DNA from: Candidatus Aminicenantota bacterium
GTDB lineage: Bacteria; Acidobacteriota; Aminicenantia; UBA2199
DNA: 64,000 nucleotides
Assembly (NCBI GenBank): GCA_029938635.1
Contig: JAOZUQ010000001.1
Coordinates: 78,880-142,879 of the forward strand
Direction of reading: 5' to 3'
Shown in pieces: positions 21,192 through 30,980 of the stretch. Both the position numbers and the translations under genes were made by a program. How positions within the stretch are numbered: position 1 is the stretch's first letter; the number at the start of each line of letters is the position of its first letter. The notes under the pieces were generated by a model. It was not told the origin of the DNA and did not search any database. It worked only from the letters and a program-made list of their open reading frames with translations.

Positions 21192-22422
21192 GTTTTAAAT
21201 ATTTGAAGATCATATTCAGGCAATAGTTTATAGTCCGTATCTTTACAACTTCTCTGTCTCCGGGAAAAATTCTGTATTCACCTGTTTCTTTCTCCGGTGT
21301 GCTCATATGCATAAAAACCAATCCAACCGGTTTTTTAGAAGTGCCACCGCCGGGCCCTGCTATTCCTGTTATCGAGACGCCTATATCTGAGCCAGTCAAT
21401 TTCCTGACATTCTCAGCCATCTCCTTTGCAGCATGTTTTGAGACTGCACCATGTTTTTTCAGGGTCTCCTCTTTCACATCCAGGATTCCTGTTTTTAACT
21501 CATTTGAGTAGGGAATTACACCACCGAGGAATACCTCAGAACTGCCCGGAACATTTGTAAGAACATTCCCTAAGCCTCCACCTGTACAACTTTCCGCAAC
21601 ACTTAATGAAAGGCCGAGCCGGGTCATTTCCCTGATGATCAACTCCTCAATCCTCACATCCTCTTCTGTTATGAGATATTCACCTATTTTCTCTCTGATA
21701 TCTTCCGCCACCTGATCTGTCAATTCTTTGATCTCTTCAATATCTTTTTTTGCACGCCCCAGAAGGTGGACCTCTATAAGTCCGGGAGAAGCCAATATTG
21801 TAGTTATCGGATTTTTGTATCTCCTGTAGATCCCTGAGATCATTGAATCAGCCTCTGATTCGGTTATCCCGCCAAACTTCAGTATCCTCTTGTATATATG
21901 GAAATTTGAAAGTGGAGAGATTTTTTCCTCCAGGATCTTGTCAAAAATCGGTATCATCTCTTTTGGCGGCCCCGGAAGGAGAAGCAATCTGACCTTCCCA
22001 TCATCAAAATATTGTCCTGGTGCAGTACCTGCGGAGTTACTCAGCACTTCCGCACCATCAAGGACAAAAGCCTGCCTCTTGTTTATCTGAGGCATATCAA
22101 TTCCTCTCACACGGAACATTTCCTCAATATCTGCAACAATATCATCATTAAAAACAAGTTTTAGTTTTAATGCATCTGCAGCAGATTCCCTTGTGATATC
22201 ATCTTCTGTCGGCCCAAGGCCGCCTGACACGATCACGAGTTGAGATCTTTTACAGGCATTTTTTATTGTCCAACTAAGGTTATCCCTGTTATCACCGACA
22301 ACCATCTTCATGTCTATCAGGATCCCCTTTTCTCCAAGTTTTCTGGCAATATAAAGAGAATTTGTATCTATCTTGTCGTGGTCAAGAAGTTCACTGCCGA
22401 CTGCTATAAATATTGCTCTCAT
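21178..22422 (-). CDS. cinA: CinA family protein (nicotinamide-nucleotide amidase type)
   Basis: AIFIAVGSELLDHDKIDTNSLYIARKL...SGGLGPTEDDITRE...SVAESCTGGGLGNVLTNVPGSSEVFLGG...GIAGPGGGT. Confidence 0.95.
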   Translation of the reverse strand: MRAIFIAVGSELLDHDKIDTNSLYIARKLGEKGILIDMKMVVGDNRDNLSWTIKNACKRSQLVIVSGGLGPTEDDITRESAADALKLKLVFNDDIVADIEEMFRVRGIDMPQINKRQAFVLDGAEVLSNSAGTAPGQYFDDGKVRLLLLPGPPKEMIPIFDKILEEKISPLSNFHIYKRILKFGGITESEADSMISGIYRRYKNPITTILASPGLIEVHLLGRAKKDIEEIKELTDQVAEDIREKIGEYLITEEDVRIEELIIREMTRLGLSLSVAESCTGGGLGNVLTNVPGSSEVFLGGVIPYSNELKTGILDVKEETLKKHGAVSKHAAKEMAENVRKLTGSDIGVSITGIAGPGGGTSKKPVGLVFMHMSTPEKETGEYRIFPGDREVVKIRTINYCLNMIFKYLKHDKV

Positions 22423-22482
22423 TTCGGTAAGATATTATTTAATTCCCCTCAACATGTCAAATTAACAACAATTATTGAGATT

Positions 22483-22552
22483 GGTAATAGGTCATGGGTC
22501 AGAGGTTTAGCATAGATACCTGTAGATCACCTCTAACCACTTACCCCTTGCC
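22483..22552. repeat. Imperfect inverted repeat, GGTAAGGGGT/ACCTCT-type
   Basis: Arms GGTAATAGGTCATGGGTCAGAGGT (22483-22506) and ACCTCTAACCACTTACCCCTTGCC (22529-22552), 17/24 complementary positions. Confidence 0.55.
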
Positions 22553-22567
22553 AAGTAGCTGAAAGTT

Positions 22568-22596
22568 TTGAATATGGGTAAATAATATGTTATATT
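22568..22596 (+). promoter_or_regulatory. Sigma70-type promoter for hypC
   Basis: TTGAAT-N17-TATATT upstream of ATG 22618, with AGGAGGAG SD. Confidence 0.55.
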
Positions 22597-22617
22597 TAAA
22601 CTTTATGAGGAGGAGAC

Positions 22618-22878
22618 ATGTGTCTTGCATTTCCGGCAACAATCATCAAATTAGACGGCCCCAATGCCACCGTAGAATTCCACAATGTGAAAAGAGACAT
22701 TCGTGTTGACCTCATTGGTGATTGTCAGATCGGTGACCATGTTCTCGTTCATGCAGGCTTTGCAATAAATAAACTCGATGAAGAGGGAGCCAGGGAGACT
22801 ATGGAAACCTGGACCGAGCTTATCGAGATCATGGAAAAAGAAGATAAGAAATTAAAGAACGATCAAAGTCCCGAATAG
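22618..22878 (+). CDS. hypC: HypC/HybG/HupF family hydrogenase maturation chaperone
   Basis: MCLAFPATIIKLDGPNATVEF...LIGDCQIGDHVLVHAGFAINKLDEEGARETMETW. Confidence 0.93.
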   Translation: MCLAFPATIIKLDGPNATVEFHNVKRDIRVDLIGDCQIGDHVLVHAGFAINKLDEEGARETMETWTELIEIMEKEDKKLKNDQSPE

Positions 22879-23966
22879 GCATAGACAGCAAAAGAGCCCA
22901 GCCAGTGCTCTCCCTCATAATAACCACTCCTGATATTTTCCATTGCAGTTCTCAAGTGTAATTTTAAAGCATCTTCCAATATCCCTTTAAGTGGATCCCC
23001 ATTCGGAATAGCCTTAAGAATTGCTGAAAAACTCCAGACCCTGCTTAAGTTCAACCCGTCCAGGTGAGATAATTTCCCATCAGTTCTGTCCGAGACAATT
23101 GCGGGAATAAGAAGATTACTGTTTCTGATATCCGGGAAGAACTTTTCAAACCATTTTACAAATTCTTCATTTTCCAGGACCCTTGTCATTAGTAATATTT
23201 CCATCAGGCATGGGGAGAAAAAATCCTCACCTCCCGGTTCCCATGAATCGGGGCAATTCATATCATTCCCGAAATATCCTCTGCTCCTGGATACAACCAG
23301 TTCAAGAAGTTTCTTATTATTTAAAGTTTTTCCGTAATCATATGCGAATAAGAGTCCGAAAGCAGTGTTAGGATGAACTCCCGTTCTGATCGGATAGGTT
23401 TGCTTCGGCAGGAAATTCAGATAGTTCGAAACGATCTTATCAGCAAGTGGTAAAATGATGACATACATCGCCTTTCCGGCAGGATCATCCCATGTGTACA
23501 ATTCTTCCGTTAACTTAAGAAGCCACGACCATCCATAAGTCCGTTCAAATGATTTTCTGCTCTTCTGATTCAGATATTCCACTTCAGCAACTATTTTTTC
23601 AGGAGTGATGTTTCTTTTAAGTGCTGCAATAATTTTTTCTCTGATACTGATCTCAGGATAAATTTTCAGAACCCTGACCAGCATCCAATGGCCGTGAACT
23701 GAGGAGTGCCAGTCAAAACAACCATAAAATGCGGGATGCTGCTGCCTGGGAAGTTTAAGATCCTTCTCACCATTAAACACATGTGACGGTTTGTTCGGAT
23801 ACTCCTTCTCAATACAATTCAATGCCATCCCGGCAAATTTTAGTGCCAGCTCCTCGGAGAATTCCGGAATTTGCGGAGAACTATCATTTACCGGTGTTGA
23901 AAAAATTTTACCGCCTGTTATTAATATAATCCCAAGTATCAGAATGATTGCCACTTTAGTTTTCAT
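22863..23966 (-). CDS. DUF2891 family protein
   Basis: QQHPAFYGCFDWHSSVHGHWMLVRVLKIYP...SFERTYGWSWLLKL: DUF2891-like pattern with signal peptide. Confidence 0.85.
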   Translation of the reverse strand: MKTKVAIILILGIILITGGKIFSTPVNDSSPQIPEFSEELALKFAGMALNCIEKEYPNKPSHVFNGEKDLKLPRQQHPAFYGCFDWHSSVHGHWMLVRVLKIYPEISIREKIIAALKRNITPEKIVAEVEYLNQKSRKSFERTYGWSWLLKLTEELYTWDDPAGKAMYVIILPLADKIVSNYLNFLPKQTYPIRTGVHPNTAFGLLFAYDYGKTLNNKKLLELVVSRSRGYFGNDMNCPDSWEPGGEDFFSPCLMEILLMTRVLENEEFVKWFEKFFPDIRNSNLLIPAIVSDRTDGKLSHLDGLNLSRVWSFSAILKAIPNGDPLKGILEDALKLHLRTAMENIRSGYYEGEHWLGSFAVYAYSGL

Positions 23967-24020
23967 AATTTCTCCTTAATAAAATGATATATAATTTTCC
24001 GGCAATAATATCAAGTTAAA

Positions 24021-24044
24021 ACCTCTCACGCCTTGCCCCTTACC
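24021..24044. repeat. Second copy of the 22529-22552 repeat arm
   Basis: ACCTCTCACGCCTTGCCCCTTACC, 19/24 identical to ACCTCTAACCACTTACCCCTTGCC. Confidence 0.55.
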
Positions 24045-24062
24045 AAATGCTCCATCTCTATG

Positions 24063-24090
24063 TTGTTTTTTGAGTGTAATGATTTATAAT
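24063..24090 (+). promoter_or_regulatory. Putative sigma70-type promoter
   Basis: TTGTTT-N16-TATAAT upstream of the ORF starting at 24111. Confidence 0.5.
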
Positions 24091-24110
24091 AATAATCGGA
24101 GGAGGGGAGA

Positions 24111-24842
24111 ATGAAAAAACTAACATTATTATTTATTATTGCTGTTTTGATGGTAATCCCCGTTTCGGCAAAGGGGATGTTCGAATTCGGATTCCATTAT
24201 TCGGCCTGGAATGTAGATATGATAGCACCTATATTAGAGGATGAGATCATACCTGAGATAGAGTATTGGGATCCTGAATACGGCAGCCTCAATTTCGATT
24301 CTAACGGAAGCAATTTCGGATTTGAGTTCCGATTCTTCCCTGGTGGAAAGAACGGCTCACTTTCATTAGGGCTTTCATATGAAAGGAACAATTTCAAAAT
24401 GAAAGCCGAGGGAAGGTATGATGGATTTGATGATGACGGTGACCCTATAAAAGCAGAAGCTAAAGGCACAATAGACCTGTTCCCTCACTCGGTCAATCTC
24501 AGTATAAGATGGGAACTCTGGGCCACGAAGCGGATTCACCCGTATATCGGATTTGGTTTCGGATTCGGCGCACAGGATGCTCTTGTGAAGTTTCACTCGA
24601 GAGCAACGACTAATACAGGAGGTATTGATATTGTTGAAGAGCAGGACGAGATCTGGACCTTTGAAGATATTGTGGAAGAGTATGAAGCTGCAGAGGGAAA
24701 AAAACTGCTTGTCGGTTTCTTCCCGATTGTACATATAAATTTTGGATTTCGTGGTGAGATAGTGGACAATATATATTTTTTAGGCGAAGTCGCATTTTAT
24801 GATGGACTGATATTCAGAGGTGGTATTTCATACAGGTTCTGA
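24111..24842 (+). CDS. Outer-membrane beta-barrel protein
   Basis: Signal peptide; alternating aromatic/glycine strands; terminal aromatic (GGISYRF). Confidence 0.75.
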   Translation: MKKLTLLFIIAVLMVIPVSAKGMFEFGFHYSAWNVDMIAPILEDEIIPEIEYWDPEYGSLNFDSNGSNFGFEFRFFPGGKNGSLSLGLSYERNNFKMKAEGRYDGFDDDGDPIKAEAKGTIDLFPHSVNLSIRWELWATKRIHPYIGFGFGFGAQDALVKFHSRATTNTGGIDIVEEQDEIWTFEDIVEEYEAAEGKKLLVGFFPIVHINFGFRGEIVDNIYFLGEVAFYDGLIFRGGISYRF

Positions 24843-24878
24843 AGATATAATGAATTCAGAAACACCGGAATAACTCAA

Positions 24879-25178
24879 ATGGGAACTGAAGAAGAAGTCA
24901 AACTGTCATCTGACTATAAGACTATTACACCTGAAATGTATAAAGTCGTAATATTTAATGATGACTATACAACAATGGATTTTGTTGTAGAGGTACTTAT
25001 ATCCTTTTTCAGCAAAACAGCATCAGAGGCAACAAAAATAATGCTGGATGTTCATAAGAAGGGGAAAGGTATCTGTGGGATTTACATACTAGATATAGCT
25101 GTCACAAAGGTAAATCAGGTAAACAAATATTCAAGGGAAAATGATTTCCCTTTAAAATGCAGTTATGAGAAAACATAA
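24879..25178 (+). CDS. clpS: ATP-dependent Clp protease adaptor ClpS
   Basis: [49 protein letters not shown]; adjacent to clpA. Confidence 0.94.
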   Translation: MGTEEEVKLSSDYKTITPEMYKVVIFNDDYTTMDFVVEVLISFFSKTASEATKIMLDVHKKGKGICGIYILDIAVTKVNQVNKYSRENDFPLKCSYEKT

Positions 25179-27467
25179 ATGAAAGTAAGCGAAGAATTGA
25201 ACAATATACTTATTGCTTCATTTAATGAGGCAAAAGCAAGAACACATGAATATGTGACCCCTGAGCATATTTTGTATTCATCTCTGTTTTTCAAGACAGG
25301 GACGGATATCCTGGTGAATCTTGGGGGGAATATTAATTCGATAAAAAAACAACTCGAAGAATTTTTTAATAACAATTACATCCCTGTAGCCAACGGAAAA
25401 GACCCTGTGCAGTCAGAAGGATTCATCAATCTTATTGAGAATGCAATGATACATATCTCTTCAGCCGGCAAGGAAGTCCTCAATGTTTCTGATGTGTTTG
25501 CTGCCTTTTTTTCCGATAAGAATTCTCAGATTGTTTCTTTGTTGAATAATGAAGGGCTGACAAAACTCAACCTCCTCACTTATATTTCACATGGAATGGA
25601 TGATCCGGAACTTCATTCTGTTGAAAAAGATAAAAAAGTACCTGAATCAGCAGTCGGAGAAGAGCAGGTACCTTCAAAAAAACCCGAATCAAAGAAAAAA
25701 GGAAAAAGTTTATCGTTATATGCTGTCGAACTTACCGAACTTGCCCGCAATGGAGAGCTTGATCCTGTGATCGGAAGAGAAAATGAGATAGAAAGGACAA
25801 TCCAGGTCCTCTGCAGAAGAACAAAGAACAATCCTATCCATGTTGGTGAACCCGGAGTGGGAAAAACAGCAATAACGGAAGGGTTGGCACAACTTATTGC
25901 AAAGAGCAAAGTACCGGAAGATCTCATGAACAAAAAGATCTACCGCCTGGACCTCGGAGGGCTTATTGCCGGAACAAAATACAGGGGCGATTTTGAGGAC
26001 AGGCTGAAAAAAATAATCAACGAGCTTGTTGAATCCGGAGAGAACATCCTGTTCATTGATGAGATTCACAATATAGTAGGTGCCGGAGCTGTATCAGGCG
26101 GGGCAATGGATGCATCAAACATTTTAAAGCCGGTTTTATCCGCAAGGAAACTCCAGTGTATCGGTTCTACTACCTACGAAGAATATAAAAAATATTTTGA
26201 AAAGGACAGGGCTCTCTCAAGACGGTTTCAGAAAATAGATATAAAAGAGCCCTCCATCGAAGAAACAGTCTCCATACTTAAAGGGATTAAAAATAAATTT
26301 GAAGAATTTCATAAGGTTAAATACAGTGACAATGCTCTCACCACCGCTGTTGATTTATCAGATAAATATATTAACGAGAGATTCCTTCCTGATAAAGCTA
26401 TCGATGTTATTGACGAAGCAGGAGCTCTCCTTAAGATCGAAAATGGGAAGAGGGAAAAGAAAAGCTATCGTATCGGTAAAAAAGAGATCGAGAAGGTAAT
26501 ATCTAATATATCCCGTATTCCGGAAAAAAATGTTTCAGAAAAAGACCTTTCAAAGTTGAAAAGAGTTGAGAAAGAACTCCGAAAAAGGATATTTGGACAG
26601 AACAACGCCGTATCTCTCGTGTCTGAAGCTATCAAAAGATCCAGAGCGGGTTTTGGCAAAGAGGATAAACCTGTCGCATCTTTCCTCTTTGTCGGGCCTA
26701 CAGGTGTAGGAAAAACGGAATTATCGAAAGAACTTGCATCTGTTCTGAACATTAGCTTTCACAGATTTGACATGTCCGAATACCAGGAACGTCATGCGGT
26801 TGCGCGTCTGATCGGAGCTCCCCCCGGCTACGTCGGTTTCGATCAGGGAGGATTGTTGACTGAAACTATAAGGAAGGATCCACACTGCGTATTATTACTT
26901 GATGAGATCGAAAAAGCTCACAGTGACATCTTTAACACCCTCCTTCAGATAATGGACTATGCAACTCTTACTGATAATACCGGGAGGAAAGCTGATTTCA
27001 GGAATGTAATAATTGTTATGACCTCAAACGCAGGTGCAAGAAAGATCGGAAAATCGGGAATAGGTTTTGATGATAAGATAATTAAAGATGAAGCAATTTC
27101 AAGATCGGTTGAAAAATACTTCTCTCCTGAGTTCAGGAACCGGCTCGATAAAATAGTAATATTTGAAAGACTCGATAAAAGCTCTGTTCTTAACATTGTT
27201 AAAAAAGAGATCAATGAGTTCAGAGATCAGCTGAATGTAAAGAATATTAAAATCGATCTCACTCCGGATGTTTACAAATATATTGCAAAACTTGGTTATT
27301 CAAATCTTTTCGGAGCGAGAGAGATCGCAAGAGTGGTTCAGGAACAGATCAAAGATTACTTTGTGGATGAAGTACTTTTCGGAAAACTCTCCAGGGGAGG
27401 GGAAGTATCGGGAAGAATTAATAATAATAAAATTGTTTTTGAAATAAATAAAAAGAAGGACAAATAA
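25179..27467 (+). CDS. clpA: ATP-dependent Clp protease ATP-binding subunit ClpA
   Basis: Two AAA+ modules: HVGEPGVGKTAITEGLAQ and FVGPTGVGKTELSKELA; GAPPGYVGFDQGGLLTE. Confidence 0.95.
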   Translation: MKVSEELNNILIASFNEAKARTHEYVTPEHILYSSLFFKTGTDILVNLGGNINSIKKQLEEFFNNNYIPVANGKDPVQSEGFINLIENAMIHISSAGKEVLNVSDVFAAFFSDKNSQIVSLLNNEGLTKLNLLTYISHGMDDPELHSVEKDKKVPESAVGEEQVPSKKPESKKKGKSLSLYAVELTELARNGELDPVIGRENEIERTIQVLCRRTKNNPIHVGEPGVGKTAITEGLAQLIAKSKVPEDLMNKKIYRLDLGGLIAGTKYRGDFEDRLKKIINELVESGENILFIDEIHNIVGAGAVSGGAMDASNILKPVLSARKLQCIGSTTYEEYKKYFEKDRALSRRFQKIDIKEPSIEETVSILKGIKNKFEEFHKVKYSDNALTTAVDLSDKYINERFLPDKAIDVIDEAGALLKIENGKREKKSYRIGKKEIEKVISNISRIPEKNVSEKDLSKLKRVEKELRKRIFGQNNAVSLVSEAIKRSRAGFGKEDKPVASFLFVGPTGVGKTELSKELASVLNISFHRFDMSEYQERHAVARLIGAPPGYVGFDQGGLLTETIRKDPHCVLLLDEIEKAHSDIFNTLLQIMDYATLTDNTGRKADFRNVIIVMTSNAGARKIGKSGIGFDDKIIKDEAISRSVEKYFSPEFRNRLDKIVIFERLDKSSVLNIVKKEINEFRDQLNVKNIKIDLTPDVYKYIAKLGYSNLFGAREIARVVQEQIKDYFVDEVLFGKLSRGGEVSGRINNNKIVFEINKKKDK

Positions 27468-27500
27468 GGGAGAGAGTATACCCCCCTCCCCCTTTTATCG

Positions 27501-29567
27501 CTACTTCTTCCTCACCGATCTTGACGAAGATCTTGATGATGAAGAGGATGATGAGCGTGAAGAGCTCTTCGACGATGAACTTCTGGAATAACTCCTGGAA
27601 CTGCTTCCTTTTGAATAACTTTTAGAGCTTCCGCTTCGTGAATAGCTTTTCGAATAACTTTTTGAACTCTTGGAATAGTTTTTATAGGATGATGAATTTC
27701 CAGACCCGTAATTGTAACTTTTCTTCTTGTATGTGGAAGTCCGAGGTGTGTATGATCTGTAGCTTTTATATGTACTACTCTTGCTGCTACTGTATTTTGG
27801 TTTTGAGTAAGTGTATTTATTTCCTGAAGTATAACTCTTTTTCTTGTATGAAGATGTCCCTTTTGTTGAAGAATAGTATCTCTTGTAAGTATACTTGGAT
27901 GAATTGGTATTTCCACTCCCGTATCCGGAGATCTTAGAAAGCCCCCGGGTGCTTTTTGAAGAAGGATAAATTGAGTTCCCGGAACTTTGTGATCCCGAAT
28001 ATCCCCTGTTGGAAAAAGAAGGATATCCTGAGTTCTTCTTTTTCTTTACTTTTGAACGGGTACTTGAACTTGAAGACTTTTTCACTCTTGATGTTGATTT
28101 CCCGCTGCTTTTATAACTCTTGCTCGAGATCCCTTTTACAGACTTCGTATTCCTGGATCCTGAATATTTGAAAGTGTTGCTCCTTGTGGACTTGTTACTC
28201 TTATATTTGTAAACAGCCCTTTTCTGAGAAGTACCCGAGCTTTTGTACTTGGAAGGTTTATAGTATGTGGATGATTTTATTCCACTCTCTTTGAACCTTA
28301 CTGTCCTCCCTTTGGAATTAAGGACATTCACCTGCTTATAGTTGTATTTGCCGGAAGGAGAAACACCCCTGTATGCAAGCCCCTTGTTCTTCATTTTAAT
28401 GAAAGAACCCTGTTTCAAAGCAACCTTTCTTACTGATCTTCCGAGATTTCCCTTCTTAATGAATACAGATGACTGGGATCCCCATGGAATACCGTTCCTG
28501 TATTTATAGTTTCTGAGCCATCTCTTGTTAATAACAATTACCGGCCTGTTATACCTGCTCAGAGGTGTCCAGCCGTAATATGATCCGCTATAACACCATC
28601 CTACCCATGCAGGAGACCATCTGTAACCTGGAAGCCAATGCCAGCCCCAGAAAGGATCATAGTGCCATCTGCCGTAGTGATATGTAAATGAGTTCCATGG
28701 ATCATATGAATACCAGTAATAACCGTAATGTGGAGTGTGGACCCATCTGCCGTTGTAATAAGGCCTCCAATTGTTCCCTACATTGTAGGGGATCCAGATG
28801 TTGGATCCGTAAGTCGAACTATACCTCCACCTTCCTGATCTTGATAATTCATATTCATAATCTTCATAACCTCTGTCAAGATACCTTGAAGAACTGCTTC
28901 TTGCATAGTTTACAAGATTGTGTCTCTCAGCGTTCCACAGATCAAAATTATCTTTTTCAGATGAATAGAAAAAGAAAGGCCTCTCGAGAACTGAACCATC
29001 TCTCATTACTACCTTCTGATTTTCCATAACATTTCTGCTTAAGTTTTCCCCTGCTACTTCAGCAAGTCCCTCATAAACAAAAACTTCAGTTCCACGTGTT
29101 CCGTTATAGTTGATCCTGTAAACACCCCGGTTAAGAATGAAGATTCCACAATCCGGAGTTTGAATCTCAATATCTTTCTCATAATCAAGATTGTGAAGAT
29201 CAAGATATATCCCGCCTCTCCTCACAAAAATCCTGAGGTCGGTTTTTCTCAGTTGCGGGACTTTCTGAAATTCAACTTCAGTATCATAATCAAGTCTGAG
29301 AAAATTTGACCTGCCCAGATAAATATCAAGTCTGCCGTCATTGGTCCCGGCAATATCTTTTTCAAATATGGGAATGTTAACTCCGGCTTCTTCGCGGCCC
29401 TCGTCGAAGCTTCTTGTCACATAGGTATCTCCCTGAGAGTATTTTACCTTTATGACCTTTGCATTATCGTAGTACTTAGCAACAGTCTGCTCCGGCTGGG
29501 GATAATCAGCAAAAGCTGAAACAGACACAAATATGGCAATGATTGAAAATATTATTAATTTTTTCAT
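27501..29567 (-). CDS. FecR-like/DUF6600-type protein with Ser/Tyr/Lys-rich low-complexity C-terminus
   Basis: N-terminal FecR-like region; repeated NNWRPYYNGRWVHTPHYGYYWYSYDPWNSFTYHYGRWHYDPFWGWHWLPGYRWSPAWVGW; about 330-aa Ser/Tyr/Lys-rich tail. Confidence 0.75.
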   Translation of the reverse strand: MKKLIIFSIIAIFVSVSAFADYPQPEQTVAKYYDNAKVIKVKYSQGDTYVTRSFDEGREEAGVNIPIFEKDIAGTNDGRLDIYLGRSNFLRLDYDTEVEFQKVPQLRKTDLRIFVRRGGIYLDLHNLDYEKDIEIQTPDCGIFILNRGVYRINYNGTRGTEVFVYEGLAEVAGENLSRNVMENQKVVMRDGSVLERPFFFYSSEKDNFDLWNAERHNLVNYARSSSSRYLDRGYEDYEYELSRSGRWRYSSTYGSNIWIPYNVGNNWRPYYNGRWVHTPHYGYYWYSYDPWNSFTYHYGRWHYDPFWGWHWLPGYRWSPAWVGWCYSGSYYGWTPLSRYNRPVIVINKRWLRNYKYRNGIPWGSQSSVFIKKGNLGRSVRKVALKQGSFIKMKNKGLAYRGVSPSGKYNYKQVNVLNSKGRTVRFKESGIKSSTYYKPSKYKSSGTSQKRAVYKYKSNKSTRSNTFKYSGSRNTKSVKGISSKSYKSSGKSTSRVKKSSSSSTRSKVKKKKNSGYPSFSNRGYSGSQSSGNSIYPSSKSTRGLSKISGYGSGNTNSSKYTYKRYYSSTKGTSSYKKKSYTSGNKYTYSKPKYSSSKSSTYKSYRSYTPRTSTYKKKSYNYGSGNSSSYKNYSKSSKSYSKSYSRSGSSKSYSKGSSSRSYSRSSSSKSSSRSSSSSSSRSSSRSVRKK

Positions 29568-29675
29568 TTTTACCTCCTACTTTACATTAGCATTATCGAT
29601 GCCAATAGAAACATGTTAACATTGTCCTGTTTTTATTACAAAAACAGAGGAGTTTATAGATTTAGCGGGAAATTA

Positions 29676-30500
29676 TTATTTCTTCTTCAGATTTATGGCT
29701 TTTACCGTCTCATTGGCAAGCTTGTCAATTTCCTTTATTAACAATGTCTCTTTCTTATCAATATAATAAGGAGTTTCGTTGTCTTTTTTCAATCCAACTG
29801 TATTATCGAATGGGAATTCTGCAAGAATTTTATAACCGAGAGCTTTGGTAGAATTTTTCGGATCGGAAATCGGGAACATTTCTGTTTTTTCATTACAATG
29901 AGCACAAATAAGATATTTCATATTCTCGACTATACCCAATATTTCTGTTTCTATCTTATCGGCTTTGAACATATTAATCATCTTAAGTACATCTGCAATA
30001 GATGCTTCCTGGGGTGTAGTAACAATTATTCCACCATCAAGCTTAACTTTCTGCAGAATTGACAGAGGGACATCTCCGGTTCCGGGTGGCAGATCTATAA
30101 GCATGATATCAAGCTCACCCCATTTTACATTCCGGAAGAATTGCTCGATCAATTTATTGGCAAGAGCGCCTCTCCAGATAAGTGCTTTCTCTTTATCTGT
30201 GATAAAACCGACAGACATGATCTGGATCCCGAATTTTTCAATGGGGATCATGAACTCGCCCTCTGCCCTGACCTTTACATTATCCACACCAAGCATCAGC
30301 GGCACATTAGGCCCGTAAATATCTGCATCCATAATTCCCACTTTGTAACCCTTCGAAGCAAGGGCAAGTGCCAGATTCACAGTTACAGTTGATTTCCCCA
30401 CTCCACCTTTTCCACTTGCAACAGCTATCACTTTCTCTGCGGAAACCGGTATCTTGTCGAATAGAGCCATATTATCGAATAATTTTGATTTGTCTTCCAT
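29676..30500 (-). CDS. Mrp/NBP35 family ATP-binding protein
   Basis: IAVASGKGGVGKSTVTVNLALALA...LIDLPPGTGDVPLSILQ...CAHCNEKTEMF (CxxC). Confidence 0.93.
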   Translation of the reverse strand: MEDKSKLFDNMALFDKIPVSAEKVIAVASGKGGVGKSTVTVNLALALASKGYKVGIMDADIYGPNVPLMLGVDNVKVRAEGEFMIPIEKFGIQIMSVGFITDKEKALIWRGALANKLIEQFFRNVKWGELDIMLIDLPPGTGDVPLSILQKVKLDGGIIVTTPQEASIADVLKMINMFKADKIETEILGIVENMKYLICAHCNEKTEMFPISDPKNSTKALGYKILAEFPFDNTVGLKKDNETPYYIDKKETLLIKEIDKLANETVKAINLKKK

Positions 30501-30614
30501 TTTTCACCTCTAAATTATCTTCAGAGATCACAATCACATCGTGATCCTTCAAAAATTCTGCCACAAGAAAGGCAGTAAAGTTTATTTAAATCTAAAATAA
30601 AAAATTTCGTTTTA

Positions 30615-30857
<243 letters not shown>

Positions 30858-30980
30858 TTAACTTTTTAACTACATTCTCTAATACTGTTTTCCTATTTAC
30901 TTTGATTCCGGTATAAACTAAAATTGATTTTTAATTAACCTGCAATGAATTGATGCAGATTAAAACTTATTGGAGAAAAA

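Noticed and set aside
27467-27500. Possible bidirectional terminator between clpA and the DUF6600-type gene
   Set aside because: GGGAG...CTCCC pairing needs bulges and lacks a clear U-tract pattern; too weak to call.
27512-27916. 134-aa alternative-frame ORF on the minus strand
   Set aside because: Lies inside the low-complexity 3' end of the 27501-29567 gene in another frame; composition artefact.
29627-29647. CTGTTTTT-ATTAC-AAAAACAG hairpin as terminator of the Mrp gene
   Set aside because: Perfect 8-bp inverted repeat but AT-rich with no following T run; insufficient for a terminator call.
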